Shown piece by piece: positions 44,923-52,673 of a DNA stretch of 64,000 nt. How positions within the stretch are numbered: the stretch's first letter is position 1; each line of letters starts with the position of its first letter. The notes below the pieces were generated by a model, which was not told the origin of the DNA, made no database searches, and worked only from the letters and a program-made list of their open reading frames with translations. The DNA lies in assembly GCF_011387195.1 (NCBI RefSeq), contig NZ_CP046920.1:22460-86459 (forward strand), written 5' to 3'. The stretch is from Streptococcus ruminicola. GTDB lineage: Bacteria > Bacillota > Bacilli > Lactobacillales > Streptococcaceae. The translations under genes and the position numbers were made by a program.

Positions 44923-45219
44923 TTATTTTAAAATCATCTTACGTTTATAATCTTCTAGTTCTTCTTTAGTAAGCCATTCTGGTTTTTCAGTACTAGAAAA
45001 ATTATCCCAAAGTAATTCCATATAAGCTAAATGAAGTTCAACAGTTTCTCCCCAAAGGTACTTCTCACATCGTTCTCCATTGCCAAGATAATAATTACAA
45101 TCATACTGCATACGACTTAATAAACGATATAAAAAACTATCGTTCTTAGGATAATGTTGAATAATATCTTTTTTAAACGTATTGATTTTTTCAGTAACAT
45201 TAATTGTGCTTTCTGACAT
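44923..45219 (-). CDS. LPD11-like small protein
   Basis: A 98-aa protein. LSRMQYDCNYYLGNGERCEKYLWG is the signature of the 'large polyvalent protein-associated' domain 11 found on Gram-positive plasmids and phages; function unknown. The ATG after ATGGAGGAAAAA is taken as start. A hairpin (AAGACTAGCTC / GAGCTGGTCTT) and T-run lie before the SD. Confidence 0.65.
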   Translation of the reverse strand: MSESTINVTEKINTFKKDIIQHYPKNDSFLYRLLSRMQYDCNYYLGNGERCEKYLWGETVELHLAYMELLWDNFSSTEKPEWLTKEELEDYKRKMILK

Positions 45220-45353
45220 TTTTTCCTCCATAAAATAAAGACCAGCTCTTTACGAGCTAGTCTTATTCACTATATTAACTTGTTCTATTATCTACTATGC
45301 CTGCTATTAACTTAATTCCATAACAAAAGAACAGACTTTGAAACACATATCTC

Positions 45354-45626
45354 TTATTCTCCTCGTACATAAATTGTACTTCTGTGTCCAAATTCAAGAG
45401 CCAAAATAACGGCTTTATCATCTTGAATGTCACAAATTAAGCGATAATTTCCAATACGGTAACGCCATTGATTAGCTCTATTAGCAGTTAACCCTTTTCC
45501 GTGTTGCCGAGGATTATCACAGCCTTCTAAATTCTTATCAATCCACGCAAATAATAAACGCTGTACTGATTTATCTAGCTTCTTAATTTGCTTTTTAGCC
45601 CTTTTAGAATACTCTACATGGTACAT
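45354..45626 (-). CDS. relE: RelE/YoeB-superfamily toxin
   Basis: A 90-aa protein: YSKRAKKQIKKLDKSVQRLL, a GKGLTANRANQWRYRIGNYR core and CDIQDDKAVILALEFGHR, the typical RelE-type order. It is probably a ribosome-dependent mRNA endonuclease. It follows its antitoxin gene directly (adjacent stop and ATG). The pair would stabilise the plasmid by post-segregational killing. Confidence 0.85.
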   Translation of the reverse strand: MYHVEYSKRAKKQIKKLDKSVQRLLFAWIDKNLEGCDNPRQHGKGLTANRANQWRYRIGNYRLICDIQDDKAVILALEFGHRSTIYVRGE

Positions 45627-45848
45627 CTAAAGCCCCAATTCTTTTTTGAAATCAGCATGAGAAATCGTTTCAGAATCTTTCTGATACTCTTGATAAGCCT
45701 CTTGATATACTTTGTAATCTAACTCATCTTCAATGTTATTTATAAGAGCTTTTTTTAAAAGAGTTGAGATACTTTCTCCAGAAAGCTCTGAATACCCTTT
45801 AAATAACTCTTCCTCTTTTTGATTTAATCTAACAGTTATAGTACTCAT
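45627..45848 (-). CDS. relB: RelB-like antitoxin
   Basis: A 73-aa protein starting MSTITVRLNQKEEELFKGYS, an N-terminal ribbon-helix-helix for DNA binding, with an acidic C-terminal part that would wrap the toxin. Start is the ATG after GTGGAGGAAAATGTT; the open frame upstream of it has no SD. Confidence 0.8.
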   Translation of the reverse strand: MSTITVRLNQKEEELFKGYSELSGESISTLLKKALINNIEDELDYKVYQEAYQEYQKDSETISHADFKKELGL

Positions 45849-45924
45849 AACATTTTCCTCCACCTCTATACGTAACACATTGTAACACATAGAGTTCACC
45901 TTGTCTATTATAATGTCTTTTATT

Positions 45925-46470
45925 CTAAATATGCTCATCTTTTATGATATGTAACTTTTTAACTAAATCAAAGTACTGCACTTCTTTTAAATCATCAACA
46001 GTAAATAATAAATCATCAAGACTATTATTTTGAGTACCAACATGCCAATAATCATGATCAAAAGAGTGAGAAAGTTCATAAGCAAATTTTATATCATCAA
46101 CATTACTTAAATTTTCCCTATCTAAATCACTAATAGAAAAGGAGTTTCCTTTTTTTACTGTAATCTTTAACGTAGCATTACCTTCTAGCGGAGCTTCAAT
46201 ATCAAATACATCTTTCATTTCATCATAAGAAGTAAATTCAAGTGTATAATCTAACTCTTCTTCAGGCACGCGCTTAGCTACAAGAGGAAGGTAAATAGCA
46301 ACATCTTCCTCAAAAATTACCTTTTGTGATTCATCATCAATAATAGCTTGCCAAGTATCATTTATTTTAAAAGTTGGAATTGCAGCCTCATAAGTATAAT
46401 AAGGCGCTTCAATTTTCATTCCATTTAATTCGCTTATATCAAGTTTTAGAGAAATCATTTTTTTGTTCAT
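45925..46470 (-). CDS. Hypothetical acidic protein
   Basis: A 181-aa acidic, beta-rich protein (LKLDISELNGMKIEAPYYTY; LSHSFDHDYWHVGTQN). Family not recognised; the profile resembles antirestriction or DNA-mimic proteins only in charge. ATG follows GGAGG-ATGTTTACT. Confidence 0.5.
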   Translation of the reverse strand: MNKKMISLKLDISELNGMKIEAPYYTYEAAIPTFKINDTWQAIIDDESQKVIFEEDVAIYLPLVAKRVPEEELDYTLEFTSYDEMKDVFDIEAPLEGNATLKITVKKGNSFSISDLDRENLSNVDDIKFAYELSHSFDHDYWHVGTQNNSLDDLLFTVDDLKEVQYFDLVKKLHIIKDEHI

Positions 46471-46484
46471 AGTAAACATCCTCC

Positions 46485-46619
46485 TTACTCCCAATAAGCT
46501 AGTTTCTTACCAAAAGAACGAGCAACTTCTTGTGCACGTTTGTCAGCTTCAAAAACATCCAAAGGCGCATAAAAAGAGTATTTAGTTCCATCTGTAAAAT
46601 AAGCGATATATTTTTTCAT
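46485..46619 (-). CDS. Hypothetical 44-aa protein
   Basis: Encodes MKKYIAYFTDGTKYSFYAPL and ends RSFGKKLAYWE. A clear SD (TATGGAGGAAATTATA) precedes it, which is why I accept so short a gene. Function unknown; it sits in the row of small genes with the same SD type. Confidence 0.5.
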   Translation of the reverse strand: MKKYIAYFTDGTKYSFYAPLDVFEADKRAQEVARSFGKKLAYWE

Positions 46620-46672
46620 TATAATTTCCTCCATATAAACTTCTATTTAAACAATTATCTTCTTTGAGATTT

Positions 46673-47155
46673 CTACAATGAAAGAGTCTTGATTCCACAT
46701 TCACCTAACATTATATTTACTTCTTCTAACCATTCATCTGAATACATATACGGAATGCTTTCCGCTTTCCCGATTTCATTTAAAAAATCAGTAAGTGTCT
46801 CTCCAGCAAATGCAACTCCACCTTTAGAGGCTTCATCATCCTCTAAAATAGTATTTAGCAGTTTTTCCTTATTTGCGCGTGCAAATCTAGAAAAGCTAAA
46901 AAAGTACGGAGCAAGTTTTTTGAAATCTTGGTAACTAGAATATTTAACAATTTTAGTAATTAAAAAATTCTCTTTATCTGCTTCACTTAGCCCTAAATAA
47001 AAGTCTGATCGGGCAACTTCATCAATAGCTTTAAGTAACATAATGTGGTCACACTTTTCAAATATAGCGTAGTTAAAGCCGACCAAAGTAGCAGAGTTCC
47101 TAACGATTTCTTTCTTCATTACTTTATATTGTTTTTGTGTAAGTGTAATTGTCAT
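46673..47155 (-). CDS. Hypothetical protein
   Basis: A 160-aa helical protein (MTITLTQKQYKVMKKEIVRN). The start follows ATGGAGGAAAAA. Upstream is a hairpin with a Chi heptamer in its loop region (AAAAGACAGGC ... TGTCTTTT). Family not recognised. Confidence 0.5.
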   Translation of the reverse strand: MTITLTQKQYKVMKKEIVRNSATLVGFNYAIFEKCDHIMLLKAIDEVARSDFYLGLSEADKENFLITKIVKYSSYQDFKKLAPYFFSFSRFARANKEKLLNTILEDDEASKGGVAFAGETLTDFLNEIGKAESIPYMYSDEWLEEVNIMLGECGIKTLSL

Positions 47156-47221
47156 TTTTTCCTCCATATAAACAGAAAAGACAAGCACGCGCCTGTCTTT
47201 TTCTATTTCTTTACTAATTTA

Positions 47222-47365
47222 TTATTTACGAACAATGGCAAACAATTCATTGTAGCGATAAATACAATACTCACCATCCAAATTTAAAAATGGTGGTAAC
47301 AAATTTGCTTTATCTTTATATCTACTACTTAAAATTTCTTTTGCCTTTTCATTATTCGTAACCAT
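47222..47365 (-). CDS. Hypothetical 47-aa protein
   Basis: Encodes MVTNNEKAKEILSSRYKDKA and ends YRYNELFAIVRK. SD is AATGGAGAAAGATA. Not recognised; accepted because of the SD and the codon use like its neighbours. Confidence 0.45.
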   Translation of the reverse strand: MVTNNEKAKEILSSRYKDKANLLPPFLNLDGEYCIYRYNELFAIVRK

Positions 47366-47399
47366 TATCTTTCTCCATTATAACTATTATACCTATACC

Positions 47400-47771
47400 C
47401 TATTTAGAACTTGCCAAACTACATGTAGCATGCAATCGTGCTAAAATTTCTTGCATCTCTACTCGTCTTTCTTGGCGCGTGCGAAATAAACCAACAACAT
47501 CCTCAAAAGAAATCTCTCTTGATTCATTTGTGATATATTTACGCTTTTGCTTATCATCGTAAATAATTAACCAACAAAGTGAATGAGAATTTACTTGACT
47601 TCTAATATCAATTTCTAACTCAGAAAATACTTTAAGGTCATTTTCCTCAAGCTTTCTAATACGAACATCATATCCAGCATTGTGAAACTTTTTATACCAA
47701 CGATAAGCTCCTCGATAAGCTCCTGAACTAGGTGCCAAAGTTGAATAGTTATTATAAACAACATTAATCAT
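47400..47771 (-). CDS. Hypothetical protein
   Basis: A 123-aa basic protein (SSGAYRGAYRWYKKFHNAGY). SD is ATATGGAGGAAGAAAA. No known family; no TM. Confidence 0.5.
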   Translation of the reverse strand: MINVVYNNYSTLAPSSGAYRGAYRWYKKFHNAGYDVRIRKLEENDLKVFSELEIDIRSQVNSHSLCWLIIYDDKQKRKYITNESREISFEDVVGLFRTRQERRVEMQEILARLHATCSLASSK

Positions 47772-47801
47772 TTTTCTTCCTCCATATGTCTATTACATTT
47801 A

Positions 47802-48026
47802 CTACTTATTTTTTAAAATTCTTCCATATCCCAACTTAACAAGTTCTAGCAAAATTGTTTGATAAGCATTGTAATTTAAGCCTTCAAAGCGTGCTAACCA
47901 TGTAGAGTAATATCGAGTAGGGGTGCGATAGCCAAAACATTTTTTCATTGCTCCTGCTAAAACACATTCAATATCTTCATTAGGAATCTCAACCACAGCT
48001 TTAGAATCGATAAATGTATGAATCAT
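47802..48026 (-). CDS. Hypothetical protein
   Basis: A 74-aa protein (MIHTFIDSKAVVEIPNEDIE) that overlaps the gene before it by ATGA, so both are coupled. No recognised family. Confidence 0.5.
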   Translation of the reverse strand: MIHTFIDSKAVVEIPNEDIECVLAGAMKKCFGYRTPTRYYSTWLARFEGLNYNAYQTILLELVKLGYGRILKNK

Positions 48027-48262
48027 GCCAACTCACCTCGTATTTCTTCACAAATACGTAGCAAGTTCTCAGAAAAGAGATTAGTGCTACCTTTAAGCCA
48101 TAGTTCAAAAATTCGATCTAATTGCTTGATATCTTTAATTCCCGTCTCAAAAGAAATAATCGCCTTAAAATATGTTTCTTGATCATTAAAAAACATTGAT
48201 TCTAATTTCTTTCGATACTCCACTATATTTTCTTGTCTTGTTGTTAATTTCAAAATTTCCAT
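48023..48262 (-). CDS. Hypothetical protein
   Basis: A 79-aa helical protein (MEILKLTTRQENIVEYRKKL). A hairpin (AAAAGAGTAG / CTGCTCTTTT), T-run and TTATGGAGAAAAAGA lead into the ATG at 48262. Confidence 0.5.
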   Translation of the reverse strand: MEILKLTTRQENIVEYRKKLESMFFNDQETYFKAIISFETGIKDIKQLDRIFELWLKGSTNLFSENLLRICEEIRGELA

Positions 48263-48345
48263 TCTTTTTCTCCATAAAATAAAAGAGCAGTATAAAACTA
48301 CTCTTTTACTAACCTTTTTTATCAAATAACTAGCTTAAAAGTCTA

Positions 48346-48555
48346 TTATTGAGCCGCTTCTTCTTGAGTAAATGACAACTTTTGTAAGTCATTTAATACT
48401 CCACAAATATCACGGTCTACAATTGTTCGTTTTAATATCACTTTCTGATTCTGATTAAATACACGTAAGAGCCAATTACCATTTAACTGGTTTACAACAG
48501 AATAGCTAGCAGCTTTACGATTTACAAATAATTGAAATAATGATTCTCTTTTCAC
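48346..48555 (-). CDS. Hypothetical protein
   Basis: A 69-aa basic protein (MKRESLFQLFVNRKAASYSV) after AGAAGGAGAAAATTCGTG. No recognised domain. Confidence 0.5.
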   Translation of the reverse strand: MKRESLFQLFVNRKAASYSVVNQLNGNWLLRVFNQNQKVILKRTIVDRDICGVLNDLQKLSFTQEEAAQ

Positions 48556-48573
48556 GAATTTTCTCCTTCTAAA

Positions 48574-48885
48574 TTAAGCGACAACTGAAACATTCCATAA
48601 ATGACGAATAGCTTGAACTCGATGATGGGTTTCTAAACGATTTGCTGAAAAATCTTCATCATAATTTGCATGATAGACTTCCGCATAAGCTTGACGCATA
48701 CGTTCTCCTACTTTATCTAATTCTGCTTGTCTAGTTTCATTGACTCTATCCTGAATATTACGTAAATATAAACGATAGGCTTTCTGATAAATAGCATCTA
48801 ATCGTTTTTTATCTTCAAGATACCATTTTAGAGGATAATTTCCGTAGTTTATTTGTAACCATTTAGCCTTTTCTAAATTTGACAT
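48574..48885 (-). CDS. Hypothetical protein
   Basis: A 103-aa Arg/Tyr-rich helical protein (YRLYLRNIQDRVNETRQAEL). Hairpin AGAACCTG / CAGTGTTCT, T-run, then AAGGAGAAAA before the ATG. No recognised domain. Confidence 0.5.
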   Translation of the reverse strand: MSNLEKAKWLQINYGNYPLKWYLEDKKRLDAIYQKAYRLYLRNIQDRVNETRQAELDKVGERMRQAYAEVYHANYDEDFSANRLETHHRVQAIRHLWNVSVVA

Positions 48886-48953
48886 TTTTTCTCCTTAAAA
48901 AGAACACTGATTTAACAGGTTCTCTCTTTACTTATTCTTTAATTTGAAAACAC

Positions 48954-49151
48954 TTATTTTTTAATAAATAACCCAACCACTTCAAGTACTGAAAGAGGAA
49001 TAACTAAAACTAGAAAAGCAAAAATTCTAAATACTTTCTTATTACGAAGAATTGATTTCATCATCATAATTCCAATAAGAAATACAACTAGTTTTAATGG
49101 TCCTTCAGAAAGAAATGCGTACCAAAGCGTTTGTTGTGTTACATAATCCAT
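48954..49151 (-). CDS. Small membrane protein
   Basis: A 65-aa protein with two TM helices (LKLVVFLIGIMMMKSI; FRIFAFLVLVIPLSVLEVVG). SD is ATAGGAGATAGA. Function unknown. Confidence 0.5.
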   Translation of the reverse strand: MDYVTQQTLWYAFLSEGPLKLVVFLIGIMMMKSILRNKKVFRIFAFLVLVIPLSVLEVVGLFIKK

Positions 49152-49187
49152 AATTCTATCTCCTATAAATAATCAATCATATTGCTG

Positions 49188-49877
49188 TCATAGCAAACCT
49201 TCTTCTCGATAGCTTGTGTAATTATTGAAAGTGACAATAATATGATCTAATAGAGTAACTTCTATAGTCCCACAAGCCTTTTCCAATTTTTGGGTAAAGA
49301 TATTGTCATTCTCACTAGGGTTAATCGAACCCGAAGGATGATTGTGAGCAACAATAATAGAAGTTGCCATATTCTGACAAGCATAGTATAAAATCTCACG
49401 TGGCGTAGCAATAGATCTATTAACAGAACCAATAAACACTATTCGTTTATCAATGACTCTATTTTGAGTATCTAAATACAAAACCATTAAATGTTCCTGC
49501 TTTTTATCTCCAATTTCAATCATTAACTGATTAGCAATTCGTTCACTACTCATAATACGTTGAGTTGTTGAATTTGCTTTTGAAGAACGCTTAAATAGCT
49601 CTAAAGCAGATAGAAAACTCGTAGCTTGTTGTTCAGATAATCCATAATCTTTTACAAGACTGCCATAGCCAAGAGAATTAATGCGTGATACTTCTACTCT
49701 ATCCAAAATATTACGAGCTTTATTGAAAGCTTCTTGATCTGATTCTGACATTTGTAAAAAAGCAGCCAGTAGTTCAGTTTCAGATAAAGCATCTACTGTA
49801 TATTCAGTATTTAAAACTGTTTCACAAACATTAAGTGATTTCTCATGATTATTCGTGATAGTATATGACGTTTCCAT
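49188..49877 (-). CDS. radC: RadC/JAMM-domain DNA-repair-like protein
   Basis: A 229-aa RadC-family protein. A helix-hairpin-helix-like N-terminal half is followed by the JAMM core AHNHPSGSINPSEND (about residue 178). Common on plasmids and phages; the biochemical role is not settled (suggested in recombination-linked repair or antirestriction). SD is ATGGAGGAAATTTATT. Confidence 0.85.
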   Translation of the reverse strand: METSYTITNNHEKSLNVCETVLNTEYTVDALSETELLAAFLQMSESDQEAFNKARNILDRVEVSRINSLGYGSLVKDYGLSEQQATSFLSALELFKRSSKANSTTQRIMSSERIANQLMIEIGDKKQEHLMVLYLDTQNRVIDKRIVFIGSVNRSIATPREILYYACQNMATSIIVAHNHPSGSINPSENDNIFTQKLEKACGTIEVTLLDHIIVTFNNYTSYREEGLL

Positions 49878-49931
49878 AATAAATTTCCTCCATTTACTTC
49901 ATAAAAGTAATTACTAATACTTATTACAAAA

Positions 49932-50267
49932 TTAAATATTGTAAGCCCCTGTTCGAATTTCTTCATTAAGCCATTCTAGTTTCCAATCACAACCATTATA
50001 GTTGAAGACAATGGCATTAAATGTTGGAGCTTCTTCAATCGCTAAATAAAAACTATTTTCCAACACGCTCCAAGAAAAGTTATCGTATTTTAAATAAATC
50101 GTTTCGATTTCATCTCTTAACGCTTCAACAAAACTTTCTTGAAAACAATCTCCAAATTTATCTTCAATGGCATTCACAATATACTGAACGCTATAAAATA
50201 AATTTTCTTGTTGAAAAATAACTTCTCCAATTTTAGCTTCAAACTTTGTAATAATAACTGATTCCAT
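49932..50267 (-). CDS. Hypothetical acidic protein
   Basis: A 111-aa protein rich in Glu, Asn and aromatic residues (VFNYNGCDWKLEWLNEEIRT). A hairpin (AAGAATCAGT / ACTGTTCTT), T-run and TATGGAGGAAATT lead into it. Family not recognised. Confidence 0.5.
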   Translation of the reverse strand: MESVIITKFEAKIGEVIFQQENLFYSVQYIVNAIEDKFGDCFQESFVEALRDEIETIYLKYDNFSWSVLENSFYLAIEEAPTFNAIVFNYNGCDWKLEWLNEEIRTGAYNI

Positions 50268-50338
50268 AATTTCCTCCATAAAAAAAGAACAGTCTATTCA
50301 CTGATTCTTCATTTTTACTTATTTAACAGTTAATTGAC

Positions 50339-51298
50339 TTATTGATGAGAACGAACAAAAGTAGCAATTTCACGAATTGTTTCCTGAATATTTGTTGGGT
50401 TTGCCCAAGTAGATAACTGTTCATCAGTCGCACCACACTCTTCTGCTCTTAGTAGTCCTTCTTCTAAAATCTTTTGAGCTTTTTCCATTAATTCTTCTGA
50501 ATTAGGAACCTCTTTAGTTTTTTGTTCTGAAGAAGAAATTGACTTATTATCAGCAATAGTATTAGGTTGGGTAGGTGATTGCATTTCAGCTTCTGTTTGC
50601 GATCCAGAAAGAACATTTTCCTTATCGTCAGAATGATTCTGTTCATTTCTAATAAAGGTAAATCCTTGTTCTTTCTGACCTTTTACTACCTCTGGTGTGT
50701 CATCTTGCTTTAATGCTTGTTGACGATATGTTTTATGATTTGAAAAAGCCTCTTTATGGTCATTCTTCAAGGTAAAATTACCATCATTATCATCGTCAGC
50801 ATCAATTCCAAGAATACGTTTTGCCCCATATCGGCAAAGATAACTTTCTACTGCCCCCATATTTTGAGCATTCTCTGCATTATAAAGCATTGGAACACTC
50901 TCATATGATAATTTTGCGCCACTTTCATGCAACAGCTCTGTAACAACAGTGATATACATACCGTTTGCTGCTGGAGCATATTTAGAATGTTGTGAAAATG
51001 CAATATTATGGGCATTTAATGCTGGAACAGTAGCTTTTAAAATCTCTGGTAGTGTTGCAAATTTGAAGCTATAGCCACGTTTACCATTCTTAGGAAAAAC
51101 TTCAACAGTCGCATTGTTAGAAGGAATCAAAAACTCAGATTGTGCTTTTGCAAAATCACGATATAGTTCCCCCATTTTTGCAGACTTATCTTGTTTTTCT
51201 GCTAATTTTTGTTTTTCTAATGCTACCTCAGCTGCAATAAGACGATTTACTAATACTTCCGTAGTCATCATACCTTGTGTCAATTCTGTGTTTTCCAT
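50339..51298 (-). CDS. erf: ERF-family single-strand annealing recombinase
   Basis: A 319-aa protein. Residues about 30-180 match the ERF family: MGELYRDFAKAQSEF, GYSFKFATLPEILKATVP, and YLCRYGAKRILGI followed by an Asp-rich stretch. The C-terminal part is low-complexity. ERF proteins anneal single strands in phage and plasmid recombination. It is next to ssb in the same direction, a common pair. Start ATG at 51298 after TTGGAGGAAACAACA. Confidence 0.85.
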   Translation of the reverse strand: MENTELTQGMMTTEVLVNRLIAAEVALEKQKLAEKQDKSAKMGELYRDFAKAQSEFLIPSNNATVEVFPKNGKRGYSFKFATLPEILKATVPALNAHNIAFSQHSKYAPAANGMYITVVTELLHESGAKLSYESVPMLYNAENAQNMGAVESYLCRYGAKRILGIDADDDNDGNFTLKNDHKEAFSNHKTYRQQALKQDDTPEVVKGQKEQGFTFIRNEQNHSDDKENVLSGSQTEAEMQSPTQPNTIADNKSISSSEQKTKEVPNSEELMEKAQKILEEGLLRAEECGATDEQLSTWANPTNIQETIREIATFVRSHQ

Positions 51299-51576
51299 TG
51301 TTGTTTCCTCCAAAAAATTAATCAATAATTTTTACAAGTATCTTCGTTCTATACTAACAATTATCCCTTTTTCAGTTCTTCTAACAAGTCAGCAAATTTG
51401 TGATTTGCTATTCCTTTCTCAGGAGTAAACTGATGACAGATAAATTTTTAGATAGTTTTAGATACTAAATTTGTTTTTTCCTACATAACAAAAGGCAAGC
51501 TATAAAGCCTGCCCGTTTTACTCTAAATCAAAATAATAATCTACTATTAAGCGGTAGATTGTGCCTAAATACAACT
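51299..51576 (-). other. Gap with ssb terminator and a coding remnant
   Basis: Stem GGCAGGCT / AGCTTGCC with T-rich exit at 51490-51518 ends ssb on the minus strand. Around 51365-51450 the minus strand reads HQFTPEKGIANHKFADLLEE up to a stop, but with no start codon; this looks like a gene remnant. Confidence 0.45.
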
Positions 51577-52020
51577 TTAAAATGGTAGATCATCCGTAGC
51601 AAAATCTGCCAAAGTATCATCAAGTGAAGAAAGTTCTGCGAAACTATCAAAAGTAGATGTATTTTGTTGATCTACTACCTGATTTTCTTCATTTTGCTGA
51701 CTACGTGGTGTCAAATTATCAAAATGAGAAACCAAAACCTCAACTACATAAACGTGTTGTCCTTGATTGTTCTCATAATTTCGACTACGTAGTTCACCCT
51801 CGACAGAAATTAAATAACCTTTTTTAATCCATTTCGCAAAGTTCTCTGCGCTTTTACCCCAAATAACCAACGGAAAGAAATCCGTTTGGCGCTCCCCAGT
51901 TTCTTTATTTTTAAATCTACGATTTACTGCAATATTTACAGAAGCTACTGGAGTGTTGTTGGGTGTGTAGCGAAGTTCTACATCACGTGTTGTACGGCCA
52001 ATAAGATTTACATTGTTCAT
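51577..52020 (-). CDS. ssb: Single-stranded DNA-binding protein
   Basis: A 147-aa SSB: MNNVNLIGRTTRDVELRYTP, an OB fold (FFPLVIWGKSAENFAKWIKK, SVEGELRSRNYENNQGQHVY) and an acidic tail ending ATDDLPF, the conserved partner-binding tip. Start is the ATG at 52020 after CGCTAGGAGGAATTTTT; a longer open frame runs into the duplicated leader and is not used. It coats single strands during replication or transfer. Confidence 0.92.
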   Translation of the reverse strand: MNNVNLIGRTTRDVELRYTPNNTPVASVNIAVNRRFKNKETGERQTDFFPLVIWGKSAENFAKWIKKGYLISVEGELRSRNYENNQGQHVYVVEVLVSHFDNLTPRSQQNEENQVVDQQNTSTFDSFAELSSLDDTLADFATDDLPF

Positions 52021-52028
52021 AAAAATTC

Positions 52029-52122
52029 CTCCTAGCGTTTTACGCTTACTTATTTTTAACATTAAATAATGACTAGACTTCCTCGGCACCTGTCAATTCG
52101 TTCTAGCCACTTGCATAAAAAA
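52029..52122 (-). repeat. Leader duplicated at window start (inverted)
   Basis: Same sequence as 1-94 on the opposite strand (one mismatch). Here it begins at the terminator of the large ncRNA and ends at the ssb SD. It holds TTGACA with CATTAT-like sequence 19 bp further on, a possible weak promoter. Confidence 0.85.
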
Positions 52123-52555
52123 AGACTAACCGCTCCACTGCAGCTAGACTTTTTTCCAAGACATTTTAGGATTTTGTAAAATAAAAAAAGGTACTCAAAA
52201 AGCCGACCTCGATTTCCCTTTAAAAAAAGAGTCCTCTAGTCGCCATAAGACCCTAACTAAATCTCCATTTAGCGGTTTTTCGACAAGACCCTATTACACC
52301 CCGTGCAATAAGTTACGCCTTGCTAGTCCTATGCAATGTCATGAGTTCCTGTACACATTATTCAACAAAATCGTTGAGATCCATAAGCCCTTGTTGAAAC
52401 GATACGTTCTGGCTCAAGAACATTTTGTATCGTTTAATTACTTTATTCATTAGTAAATCATCTTGATTTAGCTACTCTAATGAATTCTAATTTTAAAGAA
52501 CACCCGTTCTTCTACTTTCGTAGCGAAAAGTAAACTAAATGTAAAATATTTTTAC
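52117..52555 (-). ncRNA. Large structured RNA of about 440 nt, unknown class
   Basis: A promoter with TATAAT (52562-52567) and a regulon box starts it; a hairpin with T-run (AAGTCTAGCTGC ... TTAGTCTT, 52117-52156) ends it. No gene fits inside. Visible stems in transcript order: CTTTTCGCTACGAAAG; TTCATTAG / CTAATGAA; AAACGATAC / GTATCGTTT enclosing GTTCT / AGAAC; TTCAACAA / TTGTTGAA; TATTGCAC / GTGTAATA; CTAAAT / ATTTAG. Size and complexity recall the ornate large RNAs of phages and plasmids (ROOL, GOLLD), but I cannot assign it. Confidence 0.6.
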
Positions 52556-52561
52556 AACCTC

Positions 52562-52620
52562 ATTATAGCTACTTTATTTTCGATTAGCAAGAAAAAACAC
52601 CAATTCTTTTTCTATCATAG
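52562..52620 (-). promoter_or_regulatory. Regulon-box promoter of the large ncRNA
   Basis: Minus strand: AAAATCTATGATAG, 21 bp, TTGCTA, 17 bp, TATAAT. This is one of three promoters with the 21-bp instead of the 10-bp gap. Confidence 0.7.
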
Positions 52621-52629
52621 ATTTTAATA

Positions 52630-52660
52630 AAAAATGCAAGTCAATGACTTGCATTTCAGT
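52630..52660 (-). terminator. Terminator of the replication initiator gene
   Basis: AAATGCAAGTCA / TGACTTGCATTT stem with T-run on the minus strand, shortly after the stop codon. Confidence 0.8.
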
Positions 52661-52673
52661 TATATCTAACTAA

